Source: Bacteroidaceae bacterium (GTDB lineage: Bacteria > Bacteroidota > Bacteroidia > Bacteroidales > Bacteroidaceae). Taken from it: a DNA stretch of 64,000 nt. The position numbers and the translations under genes are program-made. Below the pieces are notes generated by a model. It saw only the letters and a list, made by a program, of their open reading frames with translations. It did no database searches and was not told the origin of the DNA. The stretch is from positions 167,807-231,806 of the forward strand of contig JAFTXN010000005.1 of the NCBI GenBank assembly GCA_017461605.1, given 5' to 3'. Position 1 is the stretch's first letter. Every line of letters begins with the position of its first letter. Of this stretch, positions 1 through 7,858 are shown in pieces.

Positions 1-71
1 ACGAGCTCTTTTCCATCATGGAGAGCACACGCGCTGTCATCGGTGGCTGAAAATGCGCGCCCATTCCCGAG

Positions 72-136
72 AAATCTACACGGCGTTTAGAATTTCCTGC
101 AAGCACTGCAGAATTTTCTAAACGCCGTGTAGATTT
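72..136. repeat. Dispersed hairpin repeat, copy 1
   Basis: Left arm 72-101 and right arm 107-136 pair over about 30 bp with few mismatches, around the loop AGCAC. The tip TGCA-AGCAC-TGCA and the inner GGCGTT/AACGCC are shared with copies at 11182, 21318 and 59301, while the outermost stem differs. A-rich and T-rich ends mean it could terminate transcription on either strand. It lies upstream of the sigma factor gene. Confidence 0.85.
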
Positions 137-236
137 TTGCATGCTGCAAGGCCGATTTTCCGACAAAACGTCAGCCAATTCAGCCTCCATTTCTATCAAA
201 AGCGAAAAGGATGAAAAAAATTTTCAAACATTTCTG

Positions 237-244
237 TAACTTTG
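237..244 (+). promoter_or_regulatory. Promoter -7 box of the sigma factor operon
   Basis: TAACTTTG matches the Bacteroidetes TAnnTTTG box and lies 32 nt before the ATG at 277. I see no clear -33 element. Confidence 0.55.
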
Positions 245-276
245 GGCAAACTCATCCGTCTTATCAATAGAGGGCT

Positions 277-789
277 ATGAAAGATTTGGACTTCAGATAC
301 GATTTGTTGCCACTGAAAGACAAGCTCTTTCGGTTGGCTTATCGCATCACCCTCCACACCGCCGAAGCCGAAGACATCACGCAGGATACCCTTATCCGCG
401 TATGGAACAAGCGACACGAGCTGGAAGATGTCCGATCGCTGGAGGCCTATTGCCTCACCGTGTGTCGCAATTTGGCCAACGACCGCCGCGAACTGAGCGA
501 AGCGCAAAACCTGTCGCTCGACGGCACGCCCTGCGATGCTCCCGACAATTCGCCCGAAGCCGACAGCCGCATGGAGCACGACGAACGCCTGCAGTGGGTA
601 CACCGCCTCTTGGCAAAACTGCCCGAAAAGCAACGCACCATCCTTCAGTTGCGAGACATCGAAGGACACTCCTATCGGGAAATTGCCGACATCGTGGGGG
701 TGAGCGAGGAACAGGTGAAGGTAAATCTCTTCAGAGCGCGTCGGTGGATCAAAGAACAATATGAGAAAATCGAAAATTATGGACTATAA
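277..789 (+). CDS. ECF-type RNA polymerase sigma factor
   Basis: The 170-aa protein has the two-domain plan of extracytoplasmic sigma factors. Region 2 is at about residues 18-88, including DITQDTLIRVW at 33-43 for core and -10 contacts. Region 4 is at about 112-160, with LPEKQRTILQLRDIEG followed by an HTH around REIADIVGVSEEQVK. It would direct RNA polymerase to a dedicated promoter set. The next gene overlaps its 3' end by 11 nt and encodes a single-span membrane protein, so the two are probably a sigma and regulator pair. The regulon cannot be inferred from sequence. Confidence 0.93.
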   Translation: MKDLDFRYDLLPLKDKLFRLAYRITLHTAEAEDITQDTLIRVWNKRHELEDVRSLEAYCLTVCRNLANDRRELSEAQNLSLDGTPCDAPDNSPEADSRMEHDERLQWVHRLLAKLPEKQRTILQLRDIEGHSYREIADIVGVSEEQVKVNLFRARRWIKEQYEKIENYGL

Positions 790-1303
790 ATATATCGAGC
801 AACTGCTGGAACGCTATTGGGACTGCGAAACTTCCGTGGAGGAAGAACGCATTCTGCGCGACTTCTTCGCCCAGGCGGAGGTGCCGGCGCATTTGGCTGC
901 CTACAAGTCGCTGTTCGATTATCAGCGTGCCGAAGCTCAGGTAAGCCTCTCCGAAGATTTCGAAGCCCGTCTGTTGGCTCGCGTGGAGCAAGCCGAAACT
1001 CCGGTGTGCGCTCGCCGACTCACCTTGAGCCGTCGCCTCCGTCCGTTGTACCGCGCTGCTGCCTCGGTGGCCATTGTCTCGTTGTTGGGACTGGCTGCAC
1101 AGCACTCGTTCGAGCGCTCGGCCGCTCCCGAAGGGTGGGACTACAGCGCTGCCGGCTACTCCGACAGCTATAACACGCCTGAGGCAGCACTCGACTCCTG
1201 CATCAAGGTGCTCGAATTCGTGCAGGACGGCCTGAAAACGGCTTCGGCCGATTCGGCTCGCCATTCTGCGGGGGACGCAGGCTTCTCTAAAATATCGGAA
1301 TAA
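779..1303 (+). CDS. Putative membrane-anchored anti-sigma factor
   Basis: This 174-aa protein has a charged N-terminal cytoplasmic half, one hydrophobic segment at about residues 91-108 and a C-terminal tail. I chose the ATG at 779 (MDYKYIEQLLERYW) over the in-frame ATG at 761, because the protein then begins in the conserved-looking helical part. It overlaps the sigma gene by 11 nt and ends in a TAATG overlap with the next gene, so the three genes form one operon. The anti-sigma role is inferred from position and topology. I see no zinc-binding HxxxCxxC motif. Confidence 0.65.
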   Translation: MDYKYIEQLLERYWDCETSVEEERILRDFFAQAEVPAHLAAYKSLFDYQRAEAQVSLSEDFEARLLARVEQAETPVCARRLTLSRRLRPLYRAAASVAIVSLLGLAAQHSFERSAAPEGWDYSAAGYSDSYNTPEAALDSCIKVLEFVQDGLKTASADSARHSAGDAGFSKISE

Positions 1304-1776
1304 TGAGAAAGCTGACACTCATTGCGCTCCTTGCGTTGCTGACCGTCACCGTGGTTCAAGCCCAACGCGAACAGGATTTTGCCTCACGCTTTATGAGCCT
1401 CTACGGCGAGGATGCAGCACTCTCGTGCAACACTGTGAGCCCCACCATGATGGGACGCATCGTTCCGCTCACCAATGACAGCCTGCCGGCTTTGCGGCAA
1501 GTGCTCTCGCAAATCAAGAGTATACGCGTGGTGATGCCGACCGCCGAAACCCACATGCCGGACCTGATGGACAAGGCCGAGCAGTTGGCACTCAACAACC
1601 GCCGCCGCTATAAGCCCTATGCCGAGACCGAAGGCAGAAGCATCTATCTGCGAAAACGTGGAAAGTATGTGGTGGAATTTGTGATGATTGCAGGAAAATC
1701 GCCCAACGATTTTGCCGTTGTCAGCATCACCGGAAACATGACGGAAAGCTTCTTCAGCGAACTGATGAAGATTTGA
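1303..1776 (+). CDS. DUF4252 family secreted protein
   Basis: The 157-aa product starts with a signal peptide (residues 1-20, ending VVQA) and has the DUF4252 pattern, including the C-terminal core in which DFAVVSITGNMTE stands out. Members are small periplasmic or envelope proteins of unknown biochemical role in Bacteroidetes, and are commonly encoded next to ECF sigma genes. Its start shares one base with the stop of the preceding gene, which suggests translational coupling. It may be a sensor or target of the sigma system, but that is inference. Confidence 0.8.
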   Translation: MRKLTLIALLALLTVTVVQAQREQDFASRFMSLYGEDAALSCNTVSPTMMGRIVPLTNDSLPALRQVLSQIKSIRVVMPTAETHMPDLMDKAEQLALNNRRRYKPYAETEGRSIYLRKRGKYVVEFVMIAGKSPNDFAVVSITGNMTESFFSELMKI

Positions 1777-1934
1777 CGAAAACAAGAATACAACAGAAGC
1801 AAAGATACATGAAGACGGCTCCGAAACGCGGGGCACACAAGTAAACCAACCATTGCACTATTAAAACACACCTACGGGCGCAATCCCCACAAATGCCGCC
1901 CGAAATCGTCCGGCGGGGCGATGCAAAGATAAAC

Positions 1935-1975
1935 AGGGGAGCCTGCCACGCGGCAAGCTCCCCTTTATCTTTTTA
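1935..1975. terminator. Bidirectional terminator
   Basis: A 13-bp stem with one mismatch (1935-1947 with 1952-1964) is followed by TTATCTTTTT on the plus strand, and by a T-rich stretch on the minus strand. It sits between two convergent operons. Confidence 0.75.
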
Positions 1976-2000
1976 CACAGAAATCTGCGATTTCATCGGG

Positions 2001-3095
2001 CTATTTGAATACCACAGCAAAGGGGTGCACGCCGGCATCGTAGCGTTTCACCAGTTGGCCGTCGGGGGTGTAACGATAGATGTAGCCCGGAGAGTTGTAG
2101 TCATACTGTGCTCGGTCGCTCGTGATGTAGATGTGGCCATCGGCAGGGCATACGGAGAGACTGATGGGCACAGCCGGCAGGTCGGTGAGCGACAGCATGT
2201 TTTCGCTGAGCACCGTGCCATCCTGTGTACTGTATGCCTTGTATTTCAGCGTGCTTTCGTTGGTTGTGTAGTTGGTATAATTATAAATGGTGTATAGCGT
2301 ATTGTCTTTTATCGCAATGCTTGTGGCCGGAACGAAAGTGCTTGCCGAGTTGTCGGGCAGGATTTTCCACACTTCGGGCTTCACTTCGGAGATGCCCATG
2401 CCGTAGTTGCCCTGACACACGGCGAAGACGTTGCCGTCGGCATCGGCTTGAACGATGTTGGGATTCATTCCCACCTTGATTTCAGCCTGCTTGGAGAAAT
2501 CGGAAGTGCTCACACGAACCACACGAAAGCCATTGGCATATTCATTATTGTAATTGTAGCCGTCGGAGATGGTTACGTAAACACTGCCATTGGCGGTGCA
2601 GATGCCGGCAGGGTTGGGGCCTACTTCCAGACGCTCTTCGTCGGCTTCGAGCGTGAGGGTGTCGATGCGGGCCAGGTATCCATCGTTGCACGAAACGTAG
2701 ACGTATCCGTCGGCAGCGCAGATACCTTCGGGCGAAGTGATGGCTATCTGCTTGACAATGCTTCCGGTGGCGGCGTCAAGGCACCACACGAGATTGCTGC
2801 CGTACATAGCGACGTACAGCCGCGAACCGTATACCATGCCGGCCTGTGGCGTGTCGCCCAGTTGCACTCCATTGGCTTGCATGAAGAGTCCGGAAGTATA
2901 GGCATCGGTGCTGAAGTTGAGGAAGTCCAGTGTACCGGCGATGCCGTCGTAGATGTTACCTTGGTTGAGCACGAAAGCTCCGGCCGTTCCGGTGCCTACG
3001 GGTTCGGTGGGTGGGAGGTGCATTTCGTCGTCAGAACAGGCGTTGAAGGTTAAGGCCGTGAGCAGTGCGATGACTGCGAGTTTGAATTGTTTCAT
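2001..3095 (-). CDS. DUF5074/YncE-like beta-propeller surface lipoprotein, BtuG-like
   Basis: The 364-aa protein has a lipoprotein signal peptide with Cys20, followed by the acidic stretch SDDE typical of Bacteroidetes surface-export signals. The rest reads as repeated propeller blades (for example GICAADGYVYVSCNDGYLA and GICTANGSVYVTISDGY). The known Bacteroides BtuG proteins are surface beta-propeller lipoproteins that capture cobalamin and pass it to BtuB. This gene lies 78 nt downstream of a TonB receptor whose leader is a cobalamin riboswitch, so a B12-binding partner role is well supported by context. Direct homology to BtuG should be confirmed by alignment. Confidence 0.8.
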   Translation of the reverse strand: MKQFKLAVIALLTALTFNACSDDEMHLPPTEPVGTGTAGAFVLNQGNIYDGIAGTLDFLNFSTDAYTSGLFMQANGVQLGDTPQAGMVYGSRLYVAMYGSNLVWCLDAATGSIVKQIAITSPEGICAADGYVYVSCNDGYLARIDTLTLEADEERLEVGPNPAGICTANGSVYVTISDGYNYNNEYANGFRVVRVSTSDFSKQAEIKVGMNPNIVQADADGNVFAVCQGNYGMGISEVKPEVWKILPDNSASTFVPATSIAIKDNTLYTIYNYTNYTTNESTLKYKAYSTQDGTVLSENMLSLTDLPAVPISLSVCPADGHIYITSDRAQYDYNSPGYIYRYTPDGQLVKRYDAGVHPFAVVFK

Positions 3096-3173
3096 GGTGT
3101 GTTGTGTTTTTTTTGAGTGAATGTTTCGGGTGAGTACTCACTATGTTGAAATTCGCGAATGCTTTTTAGGTAA

Positions 3174-5183
3174 TCAGAGGTTGGCTCGCAGGGTCAGTTT
3201 GTAGGCTCGGCCGGGCATGGGGTAGCGTCGCACCACTTCATACTGCGCATCGAGGGCATTGATGAGGTCGGCCCGCAGGTCGAGGCGCAGTTTGCCCAGG
3301 GTGAAGGACCGATAGAGTGCAAATCCCAATTCGGCGTAGGCCGGCAGACGTGTGCCGGGCAGATGCTCGTGGGTGCTGTAGCGCCGGCCCGATGCCGTGC
3401 AGCCGATGCTCAGGTTGACCCAGGGATTTTCGTATGCCACTGTCGTGCCTGCAGTGTGGCGTGGCATGTAGGCCGGTTGCTTGCCGTAGGACGCGGCACT
3501 CGGGTCGGTGCGATCGGTGGCGCATTGCAGTGTGTAGGCCAAGGTGAAGAAGATGTGGTGTCGGCGGGCAGCATTCCACCGGCTGTTGACCGAGAGTTCC
3601 AGACCGCCGCCCCGCACACGTCCCATGTTGATGGTGCGCCACACGTAGAGGTTGTAGGGCACGGACGTGATTCTGTCGTCGATGCGGTTGTAGTAGCCGT
3701 CAGCCGTGAGGCGCAGCGAGGGCCACCAAGTGCTTGCCGGTGTGGCAGCCAGCGTCAGACCGGCTCCTATCTGGCGTGTCAGTTCGGGCCGAAGGTCTTG
3801 CGAGCCGAGGTGATAGTAGTAGGACTCGGCAAAAGTGGGTAGGCGGAAGTTCTCCTTATAATATATACGTGTGTAGAGTGCTGTGCTGCTCTCGTCCCTC
3901 GTGGCTCTCCACACCACGGCTGCCTCGGGGGTGAACCGGTGAGCATTGCGTGCAGCCTTTGTTCCGTCGGGCGTATGGTTGAAGTGCAGGCTGCCCGTCA
4001 GGCGTGCGGTGGCCTTCAGTCGGCCGGCTTCGTAGCGCACGGAGAGCGCCTGCAGCCAACTGTGGCGCGCTACGCCCGAGCTCGGCATGTTGCTGCTCAT
4101 GTTTTGATAAGCATAGTCGGTGGCGTAGGCCGCGCTCCACGCCCCTTTGCTCCAAGCTCCGCCGCCTGTGGCATACCATTCGCGCTGCACGTAGTGCTGT
4201 CGTGAAGCTCCGCCCGGGTATTGTGGGTCGATGTCGGCATAGCGTGAGGCTTGCCAGTGGAACTTGCCGGCTCCGAAAGCCTGCCATGCTCCTCTGTGAT
4301 AATTCCATACGCTTTGTGCCGAAGCTTCCTCTTCTTCCAAGTGCTCGTTGTTGTTTTCGGTGTAGAGCACCACTTGTCCGGGCAGCCTGCGGTGGTTGCT
4401 GTAGTAGGAGGCCTTGGCTGTGAGTTGCGAGTGGGCGAATCGGTGCAGCAGATTGGCTTCGGTGCTCCACACCTGCATTCGGCTGTTGGCTCTGCGCTCC
4501 CGTGTGGTCTGCGTTCCGTTTTTCAGCGTAAAGGGGTAGTCGTTTCGGGCATGGAAGAAGTCACCGCCCAGTGCCACCTGTGTGTGGCTGCCGGCTCGTT
4601 GTGTGATTTGAAATGAAGGGCTGATCATGCCGAACGAACCCTGCGACAAGGCGGCTGCCAGATGCGTACCCTTGCGCAGCGTGCCGGCGGCGGTCGACTG
4701 CAGGGCCACGGTGGCCGATGCAAGGTTGCGCACCGGTGTGAGCAAGCGGTCGTTGCCGGCAGCGGTGAGAGTTATGGCAGCAAGATTTTCGAGGCGAAAG
4801 CGTCCGATATCCGTTTGTCCTTGTCGAGCGTTGGAGACGGCCAACCCATCGTAGGTGACGGTCGTGTGTGCTGCGCCGAGTCCGCGCACCGAGACGGTTT
4901 TCAGTCCTCCGGCACCGCCATAGTCGCGCAGGTTTACCCCGTTCATGCGTCGTAGGGCGTCGCTTGTGGTGGTGATGGCCATTCGTCGGAATGCGGTGCT
5001 GTCGAAGCGTTGTGCAGGGATGGCGGACGACACTTCGGTCGGGCGGCGTGAGGTTGCAACGTGGGCTTCCGGCAGCAGCCGGGTGAGGCTGTCGGTGGGC
5101 TGTTGCGCCAATGCAGATACACTGCAAAAGCAGACAACGGCCATTGCTGCTATGGCAACAATGGAGCGAAGATGTGGCTTCAT
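3174..5183 (-). CDS. btuB: TonB-dependent outer-membrane receptor, probable cobalamin transporter
   Basis: The 669-aa protein has a signal peptide (about residues 1-27, ending SALAQ), a plug domain at roughly 60-170 and a long beta-barrel. Plug features include DALRRMNGVNLRDYGG and TVSVRGLGAAHTTVTYDG. The reading frame stays open to 5387, but the upstream part is the cobalamin riboswitch. I therefore place the start at the ATG at 5183, directly before a proper signal peptide. The riboswitch makes vitamin B12 or a related corrinoid the likely substrate. It is the first gene of an operon with the DUF5074 lipoprotein. Confidence 0.88.
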   Translation of the reverse strand: MKPHLRSIVAIAAMAVVCFCSVSALAQQPTDSLTRLLPEAHVATSRRPTEVSSAIPAQRFDSTAFRRMAITTTSDALRRMNGVNLRDYGGAGGLKTVSVRGLGAAHTTVTYDGLAVSNARQGQTDIGRFRLENLAAITLTAAGNDRLLTPVRNLASATVALQSTAAGTLRKGTHLAAALSQGSFGMISPSFQITQRAGSHTQVALGGDFFHARNDYPFTLKNGTQTTRERRANSRMQVWSTEANLLHRFAHSQLTAKASYYSNHRRLPGQVVLYTENNNEHLEEEEASAQSVWNYHRGAWQAFGAGKFHWQASRYADIDPQYPGGASRQHYVQREWYATGGGAWSKGAWSAAYATDYAYQNMSSNMPSSGVARHSWLQALSVRYEAGRLKATARLTGSLHFNHTPDGTKAARNAHRFTPEAAVVWRATRDESSTALYTRIYYKENFRLPTFAESYYYHLGSQDLRPELTRQIGAGLTLAATPASTWWPSLRLTADGYYNRIDDRITSVPYNLYVWRTINMGRVRGGGLELSVNSRWNAARRHHIFFTLAYTLQCATDRTDPSAASYGKQPAYMPRHTAGTTVAYENPWVNLSIGCTASGRRYSTHEHLPGTRLPAYAELGFALYRSFTLGKLRLDLRADLINALDAQYEVVRRYPMPGRAYKLTLRANL

Positions 5184-5239
5184 GCGATATAGGAAAAAGA
5201 TCCCGATATGTACCGGCGCCCTTCCTCGAGGACGCGAGT

Positions 5240-5435
5240 CGGAAAGTGTTGGCAGCGGCAGGTCTTCTGACTTTTCCCCGCTCGACACGCCTTCCCGGTG
5301 CAGCCGCCAAGCGTTTGGCTGACCAGTGGCTGGATATGTGTCGGCGAAAATGGGAATTACAGCAGCGGGACTGTACGGGACTTGCACCCGTTTCCCTTTT
5401 CATCGCTCTCCCAAGGGGAGATGGCGAACCGTTGC
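5240..5435 (-). promoter_or_regulatory. Cobalamin riboswitch
   Basis: Read on the minus strand, the leader holds the hallmark elements in order: GGGTGCAAGTCCCG, then CAGTCCCGCTGCTGTAA, GCCACTG, and the B12 box core AAGTCAGAAGACCTGCC. They span about 5403 down to 5247. It lies between a matching promoter and the ATG of the TonB receptor, and should repress receptor expression when adenosylcobalamin or a related form is abundant. Exact ends are approximate. Confidence 0.95.
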
Positions 5436-5440
5436 GGCGA

Positions 5441-5471
5441 CAAAGGTAAGGCAAACGGGATGAAGGACCAA
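5441..5471 (-). promoter_or_regulatory. Promoter of the B12-uptake operon
   Basis: On the minus strand, TTG (5471-5469) and TACCTTTG (5448-5441) are 20 nt apart, matching the Bacteroidetes -33/-7 arrangement. The predicted transcript would start near 5435, at the 5' end of the riboswitch. Confidence 0.75.
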
Positions 5472-5540
5472 GGGAAAGTCTTGCTTTTTTCTTTTCTCCT
5501 CCGAGATGAACTTCCGCAGAGTGCTTCTAAACTTTTTCAC

Positions 5541-5641
5541 AATGCTTGTAAAGTATGTTTCAAGTCTTGCAATATATATATATATCAAGCCTTGCAATAT
5601 ATATCTCAAGTCATGCAATATATATTGCAAGGCATGAGATA
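5541..5641. repeat. AT-rich short-repeat cluster
   Basis: Three tandem units of the form CAAGnCnTGCAATATATA occur at about 5561, 5586 and 5607. An inverted copy follows, so that 5603-5640 forms an imperfect palindrome. It lies between the divergent B12 and metK promoters. It resembles, in AT-rich form, the short hairpin arrays at 41475 and 51988. Confidence 0.7.
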
Positions 5642-5727
5642 TTCTTTTGCTGCGCTCCCGGGAAAGTCTTTGTGCTTTTTGTGATTTTTTATGAGGTACT
5701 CAGACAACTTATGTAGGCGGAAAAGCG

Positions 5728-5735
5728 TACCTTTG
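5728..5735 (+). promoter_or_regulatory. Promoter -7 box of the metK operon
   Basis: TACCTTTG matches the TAnnTTTG consensus. Transcription would start near 5740, about 10 nt before the SAM-II-like aptamer. No clear -33 element is visible. Confidence 0.65.
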
Positions 5736-5750
5736 CACCCGAAGAAAGAA

Positions 5751-5806
5751 TGTGGACAGATTTGGCTGCTTGCAACCACGGTAAAAAATGCTAAAACATA
5801 CGGCCT
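5751..5806 (+). promoter_or_regulatory. SAM-II-like riboswitch in the metK leader
   Basis: The stem GUGG (5752-5755) with CCAC (5776-5779) encloses GAUUUG and GCUUGCAA. It is followed by GGUAAAAAAUGCUAAAA, and GCC at 5803-5805 can pair with loop GGC at 5764-5766 as the pseudoknot. This is the order of conserved elements in the SAM-II (metA/SAM_alpha) aptamer, known in Alphaproteobacteria and Bacteroidetes. Its position just before the SAM synthetase gene makes feedback control by SAM the obvious role. The call is from pattern recognition; a covariance-model scan would settle it. Confidence 0.75.
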
Positions 5807-5833
5807 CAGTGTGCGGCCGCGGCATTGTCAAGC

Positions 5834-5856
5834 GGGGCGTGTGCCCCATCGTTTTC
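5834..5856 (+). terminator. Possible attenuator hairpin in the metK leader
   Basis: GGGGC-GTGT-GCCCC (5834-5847) is followed by ATCGTTTTC. It lies downstream of the SAM-II-like aptamer and about 90 nt before metK, so it could be the expression platform. The stem is short and the T-run modest. Confidence 0.4.
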
Positions 5857-5939
5857 ACTCAGCCTTTTCTCGAAATTCCATGTTCTGCCTTCGATTCTCG
5901 GAGACAGATTGTTTTATTTATACCAACGATAGAAAGAAA

Positions 5940-7232
5940 ATGGGATACTTGTTTACATCCGAATCAGTGTCTGAAGGACACCCCGACAAGGTAGCCGACC
6001 AAATCTCGGATGCCGTTCTTGATGAACTGCTGGCTTTCGACCCTAATTCGAAAGTGGCTTGCGAAACGCTGGTAACCACCGGACAAGTGGTGGTGGCTGG
6101 TGAGGTGAAATCGGAAGCCTATGTTGATCTGCAGGAAGTGGCTCGCCGCACCATCCGTCGCATCGGCTACACTCGCGCGGAGTATAAATTTGATGCCGAA
6201 AGCTGTGGCATCTTCAGCGCCATACATGAGCAAAGTGCCGACATCAATCGTGGCGTGGAGCGCACCGACCCCATGAGTCAGGGAGCGGGCGACCAGGGAA
6301 TGATGTTTGGGTATGCAAACAACGAAACCGATACCCTAATGCCCTTGCCCCTTTCGCTGGCACACGACATCCTGATAGTGTTGGCCGATATTCGTCGCGA
6401 AGGAAAACAGATGCCGTATCTGCGTCCCGACTCCAAGAGTCAGGTAACGGTGGAGTACGACGACAACAACCGCGCCGTGCGCATCGATACCATCGTGGTA
6501 AGTACGCAGCACGACGACTTCGTCTCGGCCGATGAAGCCGGCTCGCAGGAAGAAGCCGACCGCCTGATGCTGGAGCGTATCCGCAAGGACGTGATCGAAG
6601 TACTCATTCCGCGTGTACTGAAAGAACGTGTGCACACTCCCGAAGTGCGTGCCCTGTTTGAGAAAGGCGAGATAAAATACTTTGTGAACCCCACCGGAAA
6701 GTTTGTCATCGGCGGACCGCATGGCGATACGGGCCTGACCGGCCGCAAAATCATTGTGGATACCTACGGAGGCCGTGGTGCTCATGGTGGTGGGGCTTTC
6801 TCAGGAAAGGACCCCTCGAAGGTGGACCGCTCGGCAGCGTATGCAGCTCGCCACATTGCGAAGAACATGGTGGCCGCAGGAGTGGCTGATGAGATGTTGG
6901 TACAGCTGAGTTACGCCATCGGAGTGGCCGACCCCATCAGTGTATATGTGAACACTTACGGCACTTCCAAGGTGGCGCAGAGCGATGGTGAGATAGCCTG
7001 CAAGGTGAGTGAAATCTTCGACCTACGTCCCCGAGCCATCGAAGAACGTCTCAAGTTGCGCAACCCCATATACGAAGAAACGGCCAGCTATGGCCACGTG
7101 GGCCGCGAACCGCGCACCGTAACCAAGACCTTCTGTGTGCGTGGCGGTGAGCCTCGCGTGATGGAGGTTGAGCTGTTCACATGGGAGAAACTCGACTATG
7201 TGGAACAGGTGAAAGCCGCTTTCGGAATTTGA
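5940..7232 (+). CDS. metK: S-adenosylmethionine synthetase
   Basis: The 430-aa enzyme makes S-adenosylmethionine from methionine and ATP in the cytoplasm. Family signatures are clear: [16 protein letters not shown] near the N-terminus, [12 protein letters not shown], and the glycine-rich [19 protein letters not shown]. The length fits the longer Bacteroidetes MetK form. The frame is open far upstream, but the ATG at 5940 begins the conserved MGYLFTSES, and the upstream part is the riboswitch leader of about 200 nt. It is the first gene of a probable operon with the LOG protein, DUF4271 and hemD (gaps of 21-29 nt). Confidence 0.98.
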   Translation: MGYLFTSESVSEGHPDKVADQISDAVLDELLAFDPNSKVACETLVTTGQVVVAGEVKSEAYVDLQEVARRTIRRIGYTRAEYKFDAESCGIFSAIHEQSADINRGVERTDPMSQGAGDQGMMFGYANNETDTLMPLPLSLAHDILIVLADIRREGKQMPYLRPDSKSQVTVEYDDNNRAVRIDTIVVSTQHDDFVSADEAGSQEEADRLMLERIRKDVIEVLIPRVLKERVHTPEVRALFEKGEIKYFVNPTGKFVIGGPHGDTGLTGRKIIVDTYGGRGAHGGGAFSGKDPSKVDRSAAYAARHIAKNMVAAGVADEMLVQLSYAIGVADPISVYVNTYGTSKVAQSDGEIACKVSEIFDLRPRAIEERLKLRNPIYEETASYGHVGREPRTVTKTFCVRGGEPRVMEVELFTWEKLDYVEQVKAAFGI

Positions 7233-7261
7233 TACCGCCTCCGCATTCTTTGAGAAGCAAG

Positions 7262-7837
7262 ATGAAAATCACAGTTTATAGTGCCTCGAGCGGACAGGTC
7301 CCCGAAGTCTACTTGCAAGCAGCGCAATCGCTGGGCCAAGAGCTGGCGCGGCGCGGCCACACGCTAATCAACGGCGCGGGCCGCACCGGCCTGATGGGCC
7401 GCACGGCAGAGGCTTGTATGGAAGCCGGAGGCCGGGCTGTAGGTGTGATACCCGAGTTTATGGTAGAGCAAGGTTGGCACCACCAAGGGCTTTCCGAGAT
7501 GATTGTTACCGAAGATATGCATCGCCGCAAGGAGACGATGGCTTCGCTCTCCGATGCCTGCATTGCGCTGCCCGGTGGTGTGGGAACGATGGAAGAACTG
7601 CTCGAAATCATCACTTGGAAGCAGCTGGGGCTATACTTGAAGCCCATCATCGTACTCAATGTGCAAGGATATTACGACCCTTTGTTGGAAATGATGAGTC
7701 GCGCAGCCGATGAGCGATTTATGAGGGAGCAACACTGCAATATATGGTGTGTGGCTACAGATGCGGCAGAGGCTGTTCGCCTGGCTGAGACCACACCGCT
7801 CTGGGATAGCAGCGTGCGCAAATTGGCTGCGCTGTAA
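7262..7837 (+). CDS. LOG family protein (TIGR00730), nucleoside-5'-monophosphate phosphoribohydrolase
   Basis: The 191-aa Rossmann-like protein carries the family motif PGGVGTMEE at about residues 103-111 and an RRK motif before it (HRRKETM). Characterised relatives cleave the ribose phosphate from cytokinin ribotides or other nucleoside monophosphates; the bacterial in vivo substrate is often unknown. I chose the ATG at 7262 because the open frame upstream runs back inside metK, and the family begins at MKITVYSASSG. It is probably co-transcribed with metK, 29 nt after its stop. Confidence 0.9.
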   Translation: MKITVYSASSGQVPEVYLQAAQSLGQELARRGHTLINGAGRTGLMGRTAEACMEAGGRAVGVIPEFMVEQGWHHQGLSEMIVTEDMHRRKETMASLSDACIALPGGVGTMEELLEIITWKQLGLYLKPIIVLNVQGYYDPLLEMMSRAADERFMREQHCNIWCVATDAAEAVRLAETTPLWDSSVRKLAAL

Positions 7838-7858
7838 AGTCGAAATAGGATGTAGGAT

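Noticed and set aside
5691-5939. An 83-codon N-terminal extension of MetK
   Set aside because: The extension covers the promoter box and the SAM-II-like leader. Family homology begins exactly at the ATG at 5940.
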